NCBI RefSeq assembly: GCF_964204865.1
Contig: NC_135255.1
Coordinates: 3,100,001-3,164,000 of the forward strand
Length of the DNA: 64,000 nucleotides
Source of the DNA: Styela clava
Taxonomy: Eukaryota > Chordata > Ascidiacea > Stolidobranchia > Styelidae
Reading direction: 5' to 3'
This document shows positions 50,610-64,000 of the stretch, piece after piece. A program made the position numbers and the translations under genes. Below the pieces are notes generated by a model. The model made no database searches. It saw only the letters and a list, made by a program, of their open reading frames with translations, and was not told where the DNA came from. Within the stretch, counting starts at the first letter, position 1, and each line of letters opens with the position of its first letter.

Positions 50610-51313
50610 GACTTGATGGTGAAAAACTTTGGGTAAATCGGAAGATTTTCCGGTATTGGATATTGGATAATATTTGTCTCATGATTCTCTAACAGTCTTA
50701 TGGCAGAATGGTTTTACATACTGCTGCACTACGTTATCGGTACGGTACTGGATTTACATACGGACACGGTACCTATTTCAGAACTACCGGTACCGGTACC
50801 GTACTGTATTTATCCAGGAAAGACGAAAGCCGACTTGCTTCAGCATTACCGTATAAGGAGGCGCACAGGCTTGATCACCACATTGAAAAGCACTGTTGTG
50901 TTACACATACACGTCTCGCATTTTAATTTAAAAGGTAGACTAGAAGTTTATTGCATTCAATTATTTACTTCAATTTTCTGTTTTTGTCAAATTGCTTTCA
51001 AAGTACCAGTCCGGTACTGCCCGATTGTAAATCACGTTTTTCTGTGTTTGTTTTTTTTGGTGGGCGGGCACGTACATTCAGACATTGTACGCTTTTAATT
51101 TTTTTAAGTTATGCCCGTCTCCCAGGTGTCTTTGCATTTTGTTTTATCTGTTTACTTTTTGTATTGTTCATGTCAGAGAACCAAAATAAATGATTGATTG
51201 ATTGATTGACATAGACTATGCTCTTGGCACTTCGAAAAAAAAAAGAAAATGGGATTTATTGCCAATAAAAAAGACAGAAAATAAAAATATCAGTCACAGT
51301 GATTAGCCTAAGT
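50610..51313. repeat. Probable LINE 3' tail with (GATT)n
   Basis: At 51180-51210 AAATAAATGATTGATTGATTGATTG is a tandem 4-mer tail as in CR1/L2-type elements. Upstream (50735-50815) is rich in GGTACC and ACCGGT palindromes. No gene. Confidence 0.4.
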
Positions 51314-51922
51314 CAGCGTTTCCCAACCTTTTTTGGTCGCGGACTAATTTCTTACTGGCGAAAACCTTTGCGGACTCAAGGTGCGTTTATTGCAACCGTA
51401 GCTACTCTGTGTGAATAGCCAATAAAGTTATGGTGTTCTCCGTTTTATTTTTAGTATTTTGTTTGCCGATTTTCAATTTAGAGAATTTGGGTTGCCACCA
51501 TTGACACCTACTAAAAAAAAAAATATTCTTTGTTGTTCGAACTCGCGAGAAACACCACGCGTGTCAGCGTGTGGCCGTGTTTTCGTCGAAAATTTGTTAG
51601 TGAGTTGTGAAATCCAATCGCTTTGACCAGTCGCGTCACTTGGTGACCAAATTTTCGAATAGTGAATTGCTATTGTAATAGTTGAATACTCGAATATATG
51701 CCCAGCCATACTCAGTAACTAGTAATAATTGACTTGATCAATGTTATGTGAATAAACTTGCTTTCTATGTTTTATGTGAATTTTAACGTAAATCGTAACT
51801 TGGCTGATAATTAACTTTCGCAAAAACGTTTGTGGCCTGCAGTGAATTGCTGGCTCGTTGCGGACTCATTCAAACGCCTCGCGGACTCATTTGAGACCAC
51901 GGACTCGGGTTGGGAAACACTG
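51314..51922. mobile_element. Non-autonomous hAT, 609 bp
   Basis: Target duplication GCCTAAGT / GCCCAAGT (51306-51313, 51923-51930; one mismatch). Ends read CAGCGTTTCCCAACC and, reversed, CAGTGTTTCCCAACC; GCGGACT words repeat inside both ends. Confidence 0.85.
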
Positions 51923-51995
51923 GCCCAAGTGAATATCTAATGATTGCACTTGAGTCTAATAGTTGTATTTGAAAATAATAAATTGGGATCTAGTA

Positions 51996-52445
51996 TAGTT
52001 TAGTACCACGTGTACTTCCAGTTGGGCTGGCTCAACAATTTTTGCATATGTCAATTCTAACTCTCACCTGAGACCTGACTATGTCATCCAAAAGTTACCG
52101 GTTACGTCACTACGACGTCACAATCACACATAGAGCTTGTCAAAGTAGAGCTACATTCTCCCGAAACGGTATTTGCGTGCCAATAACGAACTCGCTAACT
52201 CCTGCGATCCCTCTCATATCGATATCGTTGCGACGAGAAAACGAGGGAAATAGGTTGCTCGATTTCGAGTGATCGACTGCGCGTTTTGGACGACCATCCG
52301 TACACTTTGGAGAGCTTTATTTTGCTACTCACTGGGACTTCGTAGTGACGACATTTTTTGGTGACGTATTCAGGTGGGGGTTAGGATTGACATACGCAAA
52401 AATTTTTGAGCCAGCCCAACTGGAAGTACGTGTGGTACTAAACTA
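51996..52445. mobile_element. 450-bp foldback MITE with TA target site
   Basis: Inverted ends of roughly 65 bp: TAGTTTAGTACCAC, ACTTCCAGTTGGGCTGGCTC and TTTTTGCRTATGTCAAT on each side, flanked by TA (51994-51995, 52446-52447). The TA duplication points to Tc1/mariner mobilisation. No coding content. Confidence 0.85.
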
Positions 52446-52447
52446 TA

Positions 52448-53315
52448 CCAGACCCATAAATTGTTACTGGTAGGTAGGTACTTAGAAAAATAAAGAAAAT
52501 TGGAATTATGACCAATGAAAAAGACAGGTAGCTGACCAATAGCATCTGAATATATTTAAAAATTGTGAAACACTGGAACAAAAATACTCAAAATTGAACT
52601 TTGTAAAAAATAAGACAGAAATAAGTCCTTACCTAAATTAATACTGTAATACTCCAATAAAAGTGAGTTCAATATAAGGTACCGCATTGCACAATTTATC
52701 CTATTTAATTTCAGTACAGCAGTATTTGTAAGTTGTAACAAATTATTGTGTCAATTATGAATTGGAAGGAGAGAGTACTCATTATTCACAAGTATAAATT
52801 TCACTATATCTTGCTCGCGCAGGTCGGCTGTGTCTGCACATGGTTTTGCTTTGAGCAAGTTACATAAAATCGGATAAATGCATTGGTAGTTTGTTTTCTC
52901 TAAATCCATATTTTTACTTTAATGGGTGTCATTTTGCATGTTGCTTTCTGCTCATTAGAATTACATGATGTTTGGAGCAAAAACAAAAATTTGACAAAAG
53001 TAAACTAACTTAGTCAAGTAATGTTTTCAAATTGATCCAAGATGATTTTTTAATTTGTTTTAAGTATATTGATAAGAGATGGTAACCTGATAGCTGATAG
53101 CGTTATTTTTCGATTGTTTCATATGAAATTAACATGAATGATAATACTATTTGCAGCTTTTATTATTATATTATGACCAGCACTGTATTCTGGCTATAAG
53201 TTTACCGATTTATAGTATTTCAAGGGGTCAGACTTTGCATTAGTTCTATAGTCCAAGCTCTGAAAACCTGAGGACGATTTGTTTACGATCATCAGCACCA
53301 GTCTGGCATTTTACT
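52448..53315. other. Upstream region of TNPO3
   Basis: AT-rich, no supported frame. Presumably contains the TNPO3 promoter and 5' UTR. Confidence 0.5.
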
Positions 53316-56300
53316 ATGGCTGATAATGCATTGTCACAAAATGCCAGGTCTGTTCTCAATGCAGTAAATACTTTGTATCAAAATCCCAATGTTCAAGAAA
53401 AAGAAAAAGCTTCATTTTGGCTTGGAGAGTTTCAGAGATCGGTATGTTATTTACTAGTAAAAATTTTCAGTTATAATATTACTATGCAACTTTATTTTTG
53501 GGGTTCTCATGTTGTTAATTTCGATATTCCATTTATTACAATTTTATGCTATGGGAAAGGAGACTCCTGGATGACACAGTGAAGAGAATAGCATTGTGTT
53601 TCATTTGGCCATTACTGTCAAATTCATTTGTGACTGGATTTCTTGGTAGGCATTTTTTTATGATGCCACCACGACTAAACCAATTTGCTGTCAACGGACC
53701 ATTTTGCCTAACTACCTGACAAGTGATGATATATCAAAACCATTTTAGGTGTTTGCATGGGAGACAGCAGATCAATTATTACATCTAAAGCAAGATGTTG
53801 AATCAACATATTTTGCAGCACAAACAATGAGAACAAAGGTATGTATTTTGCATATATATTACTGAATAAATTTCAGAATGTTGAATTGTACTGATTTGAG
53901 TTTAAGTTGAATCAATTGTGCTAAAATATGCTGTTTCTGATTGAAAAATGGGATAATACGATGAAATTAGTTAAAGCTTGTACCTTATTTCATAGTCTGC
54001 TCCGTTCTCATATATTAATTAATGGTCGGCCATGGAAAAGTTTTTATCATGCTCACATGGACTTGATTAGTAGATGAACCGACTAAGAGTTTTTCATCAG
54101 CTATCTCCATCCCAATGCCAAGCTTCCACATATAGATTTTGAGAAGTGGTTCTATTTGCTTTATATGCATGAGATGATAGCAAAATAAACATATTTTTGG
54201 CATGAAAAAATTACACATCATGGTTAAGTGTATAAACCAGCAACGATATATTGCTCAATATCTGGCGTATATGCTTCAGTATGTTTAGTTGTTCATCACT
54301 GCATAATAAACCTTTAGGATTTCCCTTCGATTCAATGCAAACATTCACTGATCTCTAGTTTCATTATGTGCCTTGTTTTTTTACAACCATTTTGGGTGAC
54401 AATTTTGCGAATGTAGTTTTTGTTTTGAAGGCTTGTTAAAGATATCAGAGAGTAATTTGTGGATCGTCTTTTAACAGAGGCAACTTGTACGAAACTTTAT
54501 TAACTAAAAAATTATCAACCATTTCAGATTTTATATTCTTTTCGTGAACTACCTCCTGATTCACATGAAGGATTGAAGCAATCATTATTAACACATATAG
54601 AACAATTATGTGGATATTCTCCAGCTTTGACGACACAGGTTGAAGTTTTATCCGCTATACAGATTTTAAAATATATCCTTAACGCTTTAACCAGCTATAC
54701 GTTTTTAAAAATTTCAGTTTTTTAGTCAGTTTTTCAATGACCGAACTTGAACTTGTAAAAGATTTAAGCACAATTATGTGGACGATAAACATGCTACAGG
54801 TGAAATACTGTCACATAAACACAGATTTGTTGATTATGAGCTTTCCGATTAGTTTCAAGTTTTTTCAAAAAAATCATAATATGAAGAAAATTGAGTGAAG
54901 CTTAAAATATAACAATGAAAGTGATAGTAATAATTGTGTTATGGATGATATGCCCATCTTAATCTGATGTAAATTTAAAAGAAATTGGTTCAGTTTATAA
55001 GTATCATATTCATTTATTTTTTTTATTTTCAGCTTGCATTAGCTGTTTGTGATTTAGCACTGCAGATGCCACAGTGGAAAGTGCCAGCGTTAACATTTAT
55101 TGAGAAGTAAGAAAATCTTTTTTGTATTTTTGTATTGTGTAGTGAAACTTTATGTTGATTCTGACAATAAACTTTTATAGATACAGCAAAGATATTCAAG
55201 CGTTGCCATATTTACTTGAGATTCTCACTGTTTTACCAGAAGAGGTAAGTCTTGTTAAATTTTACTGACTTATATTAAAATGCAAATAAAAAATAAAAAT
55301 CCAATAAAGTTAATTTAATTTGTGTGTCTTTATAATTTGTATAAAACATTTTATTGCATTCCAAATTTGTATTTCGGACATGTCATGACATGACCTTATT
55401 CACAAGTTTCTAAATGCGGCCTATGTTAGTTAGTTAGTCCTAGACTACTAGTATATTTGACTATGGCAAAGAATTTGTTGTAATATTCGCATATTTTGAG
55501 CAGGTAAACAGTCGCCATTTACGTCTTGGTGCAAATAGACGAACAGATATTATAGAAGATATGGAGAATTCGGCGCCAATGGTTCTCGAAGTCATCCAAG
55601 CGTGTTTGAGTAAGTGCCACACCTAAATTTGATTCAGTTTTATATCATTTCAAGCTTTAAATAATGAGGAAATTATTTTTATTTACTTTGAATTTTTCAG
55701 TTAAGGCATTGGCTAATGCATTGGTTTTGGAAGGGTCACCATGATTTAACCAGTTTTGTTTTTGTTTTTGCCATACAATTGATTCATGTGCTATGCCTTG
55801 TTAAGAGAAAAAGCATGCTTAAAGATATGTCTTTTCAGCGAGAGTGCAAGATGAACGCATCCTTTCAAAAATATTCAAATGTCTGGGAAGTTGGTTTTAT
55901 CTTGGTGTGTTCCCTGGCAATCATGCTGCAAGGTCCAATATATTGGATGCACCATTCCAGATTTTGGTAAGTACTAAATTTAAATTGTATTTGATGGCTC
56001 TTTGATTTTGAATATTTTATAGCCTATAGGTAATGTTCAGGGGAAGCATGCATTGTAATATTTCATCTAGATATTAATAATTATTTCCAAGCCATGACCT
56101 AAGTACTCTAATATGATCTTTTACATGGAATATTAAATATATATTCTAAATTTGGTCATGTTTAATAACAATGAACACATAGAAGTCAATGTATATTTAA
56201 TATGTTTAAAGTTAGGAATGCTTGAAAGTCTGGGTGGAAAATAGTTTTATTTATTATATATTCAATTGAACAGATAGATAATTTTCGAATGAATTCTAAT

Positions 56301-59300
56301 GGCCAGTAATTAATTAATTAGAATATCTTAATTTTTATTCAGGGAACTTTATCGTCATCTTCATCACTTCATGAGGCGGCAACAGACTGTGTTTGCTCTG
56401 CATTGTACGCTGCAGAGGATGTTAGCAGAAATCAAGATTTAGTTCAGCAATTATTTACAAAAACTCTTGGACTTAAGCAAGCATACATTGATGCGAATGC
56501 TAATGAAGATATAGATAAGTAAGCCTTACTTGTTTTGTTTATTTGATCATAATAGAAATTGTGGCCGACTTGCAAGTTGCAATTACCAAATTGTAACTAT
56601 TTCATCAACTTTTACAACACAACTAATATGGCCTGCCAACCAGTTCAAGCTCACCTGAACTATTACCTTATATACATCTGTTTTCAATTTGCTAGTGTAG
56701 CATAAAATAAAAATGTATGATTTAATTTATCCGGAAGTGTTATAAACTTTTTCTCTGAATACTGGTTTGGCGTAAAATTAACATTTGTTTGGGGTACCAA
56801 TACCATCATGATAGGCGGTTGGCACATTGTGCTTAGCTGTAGGAACATGCTTTCCAGTAATTACCACCACACCTGCACAAGGTTAATTATGTGTGATAGG
56901 ATTGTTGGACTTGTTGTCATCGTAGGGTGTGTTGATGTAACCCCTACTTGAGCGGAAGCAGTTGTTTTATCATATGATTGAGTTGTTTTACCAACTTTCC
57001 TCTCTTGGATAAAAATGAAATCTTATCTTAAATCAGTAGCGGAATATAATTCATCCATACCGATGTCATACTTTTATTTTTCCTTGTCTGACAAAATCCA
57101 TATCCTTATTTTAATAAGTTCTAACAACTCCACTGTCTACAGCCAAATTCTTCATGCATGGTTAATATTGCTTGAACATTCTTGTATTTGTAATATCTGA
57201 ATTAATTTTGCTTTCTCTATATAATAAAAACTCTAGCATTTTAACTTTAAGATAAATTTTTCATTTATGCTCATTGCCTGTCAAGTATTCTCTTTCCATT
57301 GCTACTTTCACTATGATTCTTTTCAATTATATTTGTATGTTATTATCTCCATATTTCATTTTTTTTAGATGTTTAAATTTGTGTCGAATATTTACTGAAC
57401 TTGCCGAATCATTATTAGAAATTTTGGTCAACAGTCCTGGAGAAGGATTGGGAGATTTGGAAATCCTTGATATTCTATTGATGTGTGTCGGACATTGCCA
57501 ATATGAGGTTTGTAGATCATAAAATATAACTTGCTATGTATATGCGACGAAATAACCTTCTATGGAGGTCATATAGAAGTTAGGACCATATTATATCAAT
57601 CCCTTGTCGAAAAATAAAGAAAATTACGATTTACAACTAACCATACGGGTTTTGTATGTGATCTATGCTGGGTGAGTGGTGGTTAGAGTATTGTACCTGG
57701 ACTATGTTGCCACTGCAGGTTGAATTACCCTGTTTCAAACCCCATGCCCAACACGTCACCCACCACGGCGCTTCAAAATGTGTGTACTAATATGGAGGTA
57801 ACTAATTTTGTCTGCTTTCTTTACACCAAGTTGTGTAAAGGGACATAATCCATGGACAGGGGGTACATTCACTTGGCTAATACAGACAGTCGCCAAACTC
57901 GTAAGTCGTAATAGTATTTAAAATAAGGAAAATCGGAATAAAATTATGGCCTAACCCTAACCTGGTACACGCACTACGGGAGCTTCGTAGAGCTCGAATT
58001 CAACTGTATGTTATATTACTAGCATTGCCTTTATTCATTTTGTTTTGTTCAGGTCGCAGACATCACGTTCAACTACTGGTATAGATTATCTGAAGCTTTG
58101 TATGCATTAGATCATAAAGTTGTTCGTGAAATATATAGTTCATATGCCGAAGGATTAATTTTTGCACTTGTTAGACATTGTCAAATGGAACCAGATCATG
58201 TAAGTGAATGTAAAATTTGAGATTCTGGCATTCTGCCAAACTAGAATTTCTCCGAATATTAAAAGAAACTCTTTGAAGATCCCAAGATCGCCAATCTCGT
58301 TAGAAATCACCATGATACATGATTTCTTTTTCATGTATAATCAGTGTTGTGTGCTGTGTCAACTTTTCAGGGGTTTGATATTTCAATGTATTCAAGTGTT
58401 TCATTGTATTTGAAATTTTCTAAATTAAACAAATCTGCACAGACATGTTTTATATTGAATTATAAAGTTGGTACAAATTGAAATTTCTATTTTATTTGTA
58501 TACTTCTATTATTTAATATTTGAAAACATCCAGATATATAACTATCAATAATATTTATTAGGTTCATGAACTTACATTTAGGACACAATTCTGGATTCAG
58601 CAGATGATTTTGCAGATTTCAGAAATAATTCAGCTGATTTAGTAAAGGATGTTGTATATTTGGTTGGACCAACTGAATGTTTTATCGGATTATTCAAAAT
58701 GTTAAGCGGAGAAATACAAACACCCGATGGTACGAAACAAGGTGTTGTAACGTGGGATATCACAGAATCTGTTCTGTTTATGATGACGGCAATAGCGAAG
58801 AATGTAAAAGCGTAAGTCGAATAATACTGTTATGGTTTTCTTGGACTAATAATTTTTGATTTTATGCAGTCTAAAATGACACTGGAAACACTTGATTGCT
58901 TTTTTTGTGTTCTGTGGCTAGTTCATATGAAATGTTCAAAAAAATAGGAAGGTAGACAAGAATACTTGACATAGTTTATTGAAACTAGATAAGTTTATTT
59001 ATCATTAAACTTTTGTGAAAGCATAGAATAGTTATTCCTTTTATTTTCAGCACTGAGGTCACTGTCACACCACAAGTATTACAAGCAATATTTTCTCTTC
59101 CACCATCCACACATATTGCAGTTCGGCATACAAGTATTCAATTAGTTGGTGAACTTTCAACTTGGATCGAAAAACATCCTGATTTACTGAGTATGATGTT
59201 TAATGTTATTTTCTATTATGAATGACTGTACTATCCAGATTGAATCAGAGGCTTATTTTGGTGACTCTAGTTAAATAATTTAAGATTAGAATTGAGTGAG

Positions 59301-62300
59301 GAACAAAAATCAGTTTCAAACAACAGAAACTACTATAATGCAATTATGTGCTGTTATTAACTTTTTATAGGGTATCACACATAGACTTCTTAAAAAACTT
59401 TTTATGAGCATCCAACGACTGCGTAAGGCAGACATGGGCAAACTACAGCCCGTGGGCCAAAACCGGCTTGATGGGTAATTCTGGCCCGCCTAATGCTACC
59501 ACAACCAAGCAATAACTAAATTTTAACGTCTTAGTTAAAAATAACTCAAGGAATTTGTAGAAATTGCGATTTAATCTACCGTAGTTTCGGCACAAGGCTT
59601 ATTGTTTTTCACCTTTGTAACACTGTAAATATTGTTCATAAAATGTAACTCTTACGTCACACTTTCATGGCCCACCAGTCTAGATGGGCAAAATTCCTGG
59701 CCCCTGCTCCAAAAACCTTGCCCACCCCCGGCGTAGGGGCCTATGGACCACAATATTTCCTGTGGATCAGAGATCTCTAACCTAGATGGTGGCATATTCA
59801 AGTTCAGTACTATATTCACTATTGCTAAGCCATTGATTTGATTTCTCTTTTTAATCTCATGACCTACAACACCATTTTATAGATCATACATTACAATACT
59901 TGACAAATGCATTACAAACCAAAGAACTTTCATCTGTTGCTGCAACATCTGTTCAATATTTATGTGAAGTTTGTCAATCGCAAATGATTCAACATTATAC
60001 TGCATTGATCCAGTTAGTTCAGGTATGCGCTTCGTAATTCATCAATTATTAAAGGTTAATAATCATAATGCGGTAGAGTGTTGTAGATAGCTAGATAGAA
60101 TTGAATTTTTCATGCAAGTAGATGTTATAGAGATCACTATCCGAAAATATTTAAGAATCTATAAATGTGAAAAAAATTAAAATGCTTGCGAAATGACATA
60201 AATTTTCATTTCTATGCAATATACAGTTACAATCGGTTATAATTGAATTCTATAACAAAATTTTTGAATACCAAACAATTGTATTGCATATCCAAGGTAT
60301 CTAGCAATTGTCAAACAATCATTATTATTTCGAATGCCTAGTTATGGTAATTGCCAATACATTAGTTCATTTTTATTGTATTTTTTGTATATATCATCAC
60401 CGTAGAGATTTCAAGTTTTATATATATAGCTTAGTTTCTCGATTAACATATGCCTACCTTTAATTTATTGATGAGCCCTGGCCTAAACAGTTTGAATCGT
60501 TTAATCACGAAGCCGAACAGCTGAAGCTTTCTCTTTTTGCTAGCTCAAAGACTTGTTCGCAGTGTTAGTATGATCTCTATTGAAAATGACATAATGATTC
60601 TATGGGATTCTGAATTAAGAATATCAGACTATCCATCACCTAATGAGATGTTTCACTCCAAGCAAGGCTTTAAATCTATTTTATTTATAAACATCATAAA
60701 ATATATATTAATTGTATACAGAAATATGCAAAGCATTGAAATATATGTTATATAAATATAACACACAGATTAGAAGAAAAATATGGAACATGAATACCAA
60801 TATAATATGTTGAAACAAAACATTGGGTCGAATTTAACTCTTGCTATTTTAATATTCTACTGTAATAATCTATAAATAAGTTGTAATATACCCGGCAATA
60901 GAATTCTACCGATTACACTCGGTATTTTTAAAGGGCTGATGACCCACATTAACAATTTTTCTAAAATTAAAAGCACACCCTTTGTAAAAATTGGATGCAT
61001 TAAATCATGTTGCAGGTCATGGCAATGTTTTAAATCTTTTTTGTTTTTCTTTGTTGTGTGCATGTTCTCTAGGTTGCAGATGATTTGCAAGTGTCATCAG
61101 ACGCTACATTAGGATTACTAAAAGGTAGAATCTCATCAAATAATTTGCTAATGAATAGAGCTGTTGTAGTTTTGTTAGTTTTAATGTTGCTGTGAATTCT
61201 CAAGTAGTCTATATGCCGCAATTCATAACTTAAGTTATTAGGGAATTCATATGCTGAATATATCATAAAATTAATTTTTGCTGCTAAATTGAATCCGTAG
61301 GATAGGATAAGATTACCGGTAAATATTTATCCTGGGGGAGAGGAAAGAGGATAGTCAAGATAGCCTAGTCATATGGCCTGCCACGGCCTCTCGTCCGTTT
61401 ACCAGTCCATGTTGGGTATGGGGTTAGTTAGCCAGTTATTTGTTTCATATGCATGGATTTTATGTTGAGGGCTGAAACCGACCAGCGTTGATGCAAACCA
61501 CCCCACGGCGGCGAGGAATCCAGTAATTTTCTAGCACATAACTATGCCCCTTGTAATTCGAACCTGCGAACCCACTGAGACTGAGAGGTGTTGTTGCGAG
61601 CGTATTTCTAACACATATTTCCAACATTATCTTGATAATATTTAACCTGTCATAACGATATGGTTCTAACAGATTTGAAAATGCTGTTATTTTGAAAACA
61701 TAAAAAAATTATTATACTTTCGATGCAGCAATGTCCAAAATAAATCTAATTTCGAATAGCGTATTTTAATATTAAATGATGTTGAATATTTTCATTTTAA
61801 AAATATAATTCTGTGCTATTGAAGTCTGACGTTCTGACTAAAATCAGATTTATTCAACTGCTGATGAATGTATAAAAACAATCCAAACAACTTTTTTCTT
61901 ACTTTTCACAAAAATATATCTCTACAAATATGCAATGTATCGTGTATGTTTATTATTGTACACCTCCCAATTAAGAGTATATTCTATATTTAAAAATATT
62001 ATTTCAGAATTTATTCGGAATTGGGAATCATTGGATTATGACCATTTTTGCTTTGTAAATCTATAGGTTCTGTCAGTATTATTGTCGAATTTTAATTAAA
62101 CTATAGTAAAATATCCCTTAATTTGAGAAGGTTTGAATAAATAACAAAATTTGATTGTGAACGATAGGTCAAGTGTAGGTAACATCACCGGTTTTAAACA
62201 TCTTTCATTGGTAATCCAATTCTTAATAATAGTTTAATAGTGTTTTAGATCTCTGCTTAGCAGTTATCATTCTTTTCAAAATAATCCAATTTTCAACTTT

Positions 62301-64000
62301 ATCTTCCCATATTAAGAATATATCAACCATATTATCTAAGCTATTATCTGTTACTTACTTACTTATCTGTTACTTACTTACTACAAGAAATATTCTGTAT
62401 TTGGACTAATACTTTTAAATTTTGATTTCACTGACTTTATTACACATAAACAGAAAGAAGTAGGCATTAATGATGTAGCAAGAGCACTTTCCGAATACAT
62501 CCTGTAATAATTTTTCCAAATATAGTTTGAATTTAATCCTATTCAACATAAGAATTTGCAGAAATCAATGCAAATTTATAATAATTGAATTTGTTTTTAA
62601 AATCATATATTTACTATATCTAATATTACTGATTTTAAATGTATACGAATATTAGATTCGTTTTGAACGAACTAAATTGTTGAAGTTGAGGGATTATCAG
62701 TAAATGCGTTCTTTTAAATGTAAATCTCAGGAGTTTCATCTGTATTGAGTTGTCTTCCTGTTGACAAAGCTCACGATGCATTGACAGAACTATGCAGATC
62801 TCAAGTTGTTGCATTGAGTCACCTCTCACAAAAGCAGCCAAACGAACAACATGCAGGTTTGATGTCTTTCATGTAGGATTTTATATAACTGTCTCATGTT
62901 ATTTTATGGACGATGGCTTTTTACCCGGAACAATTATGCAAGTAACAAATTCACAATTGTTTCTTACTACAGGAATACACTTTTGTTTTTTTTATCGTCA
63001 AATCAAATGTGGCTGTTGCTTATGTGGATGATTTCTACGTGGTTTGGATTGCAATGTACTCTTTTGCATAATAGATTTCAGAGGTTGTCTAAGATAGCAC
63101 CAATTTATATTTTCATTATTTTCTATACTTTTTTATATTTTCATCGAAAAAAAATTCTAGGGTCAAGTTTTATTCTGAAAATTTGCCTGGTGTTGAATGG
63201 CAAAAATAATGGTTGAAAACCCTTGGTGAGATATTTTATTCAAACAGCGAATAATGACTGAATAATCACATTTTTCAGTGTTCTGAGTTGAGTATCAAAA
63301 ATTCCGTTCATCACTATTAATATTTGAATTATTTTATTATTCGTAATAACAGGTAATAAGCCAGCGCATACTGACCCAGTGACATGGTTGGACAGACTTG
63401 CTGTTATATTTCGCACTTTTACTACAAAGGACACTGCAACAAATGGATATGTTCATCCATGCAAACAAGTAATAGAGGAGGTATGGGTGATAATTGAAGT
63501 TTAAGTTGACTAGGTTTAAATTAAGTTGCTCAAGTTTTACAGTGGCAATATCACTTCTTCAGTATCACTTCTATCTCGCAACAAAATAGTCACGATCCTG
63601 AATGTAATTTTCATTGATACCCCTTGAAGCTGTTTATAGGGATGCAGAAAAGGCAAGAAAATGGACAAAATTCAGTATTTCACTATTTGCAATTTAAAAC
63701 AATATTTCCAAATGTCGAATATCGGAGTAAAACATGATTTGATTGTTTTTTTAATTTTTAGTTTTCAGTAAATAAATGTAAAAGCATATTCGTTAATACT
63801 TTTAATATGATGTCTCCTTTGTATTTGTCTGTTAATCACGACCATTCTTTTCCTAGATGTGGCCGGTTTTACAGTCCGTTCTTGAACAACACAAAGCGGA
63901 GAACAGGATAGTTGAAAGATGGTGTCGATGTATAAGATTTGCTGTTCGGTGTGTTAAAATGGCTATTGTTAGTACTTTAGTTCCATCTTTAACAACCACA
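53316..64000 (+). CDS. TNPO3: Transportin-3 (nuclear import receptor), 3' end outside window
   Basis: Seventeen exons are visible: 53316-53441, 53749-53838, 54528-54638, 55033-55106, 55181-55244, 55504-55609, 55839-55966, 56343-56518, 57369-57507, 58053-58199, 58582-58811, 59051-59190, 59883-60022, 61073-61124, 62731-62856, 63353-63480 and 63857 to the edge. They join in one frame for 707 codons, all GT-AG. The product is an importin-beta superfamily HEAT-repeat protein that carries phosphorylated SR splicing factors into the nucleus and releases them on RanGTP. Diagnostic segments: [104 protein letters not shown] and [17 protein letters not shown]. Human TNPO3 is about 920 residues, so roughly three quarters is present. 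Intron 12 holds a hAT remnant; introns 9 and 14 hold SINE-like repeats. Confidence 0.97.
57665..57785 (+). repeat. tRNA-derived SINE candidate in TNPO3 intron 9
   Basis: GGTGAGTGGTGGTTAGAG resembles a pol III A box and GCAGGTTGAATTACCC a B box 40 bp later, the spacing of a tRNA-derived head. Ends are not defined. Confidence 0.4.
59429..59730. mobile_element. Old hAT MITE, 302 bp, in TNPO3 intron 12
   Basis: Target duplication GCGTAAGG / GCGTAGGG (59421-59428, 59731-59738; one mismatch). The left end reads CAGACATGGGCAAAC and the right end, reversed, CGGGGGTGGGCAAGG, with GGCCC-rich subterminal words. Confidence 0.65.
61375..61600 (-). repeat. Dispersed SINE-like repeat, copy 3, in TNPO3 intron 14
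   Basis: The minus strand reads GTGGGTTCGCAGGTTCGAAT, which resembles a pol III B box, then CTGGATTCCTCGCCGCC, TGGGGTGGTTT, AATAACTGGCTAACTAA and CATACCCAACATGGACTGG. It is the fullest of three related copies. Confidence 0.6.

Noticed and set aside
55716-55970. ORF as a longer TNPO3 exon
   Set aside because: The frame matching TNPO3 begins after the acceptor at 55838; the upstream acceptor near 55700 runs into a stop.

Overview
The window is nuclear DNA of an invertebrate animal. It is AT-rich, its genes are split by GT-AG introns of a few hundred bases, and it is full of DNA transposons and LINE pieces. The proteins (PPT1, Rho, TNPO3) are clearly metazoan. Compact genes, a divergent Rho and abundant hAT elements would suit a tunicate or similar fast-evolving deuterostome, but nothing seen here proves the taxon. 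All gene models were built by hand from reading frame, splice consensus and intron phase.

Layout. 1-4225: relics of a ZMYM-type hAT transposase and a mariner, an unidentified coding-like stretch on the minus strand, and a hAT insertion with a perfect 8-bp target duplication and long C-runs. 5408-13994: two neighbouring plus-strand genes for secreted cysteine-rich proteins, the first with a large Thr-rich mucin-like exon. They share one architecture: signal-peptide exon, one cysteine module per exon, every intron in phase 1, and a tiny last exon. 14732-20420: a transposon cluster with two hATs only 15 bp apart, a third hAT holding a 203-bp inverted-repeat element, and a LINE fragment. 20594-24889: PPT1, palmitoyl-protein thioesterase, 7 exons, complete. 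26300-36826: LINE debris, then hATs nested in a 1.3-kb repeat whose two copies flank a nearly complete ZMYM-like hAT transposase on the minus strand. 38432-39469: a RhoA-type GTPase, 3 exons, complete. 41867-47244: a dispersed repeat family and an unresolved candidate gene. 47950-50609: a 5'-truncated L1/Tx1-type LINE with a long open reading frame. 51314-52447: a hAT and a TA-flanked foldback MITE. 53316 to the window end: the first 17 exons (707 codons) of TNPO3 (transportin-3), continuing beyond the window.

The three conserved genes are unrelated housekeeping functions (lysosomal depalmitoylation, actin signalling, nuclear import of SR proteins). The candidates for something undescribed are the tandem cysteine-module gene pair with its duplicated terminal exon, and the layered hAT insertions, several of which can be ordered in time from exact target duplications.
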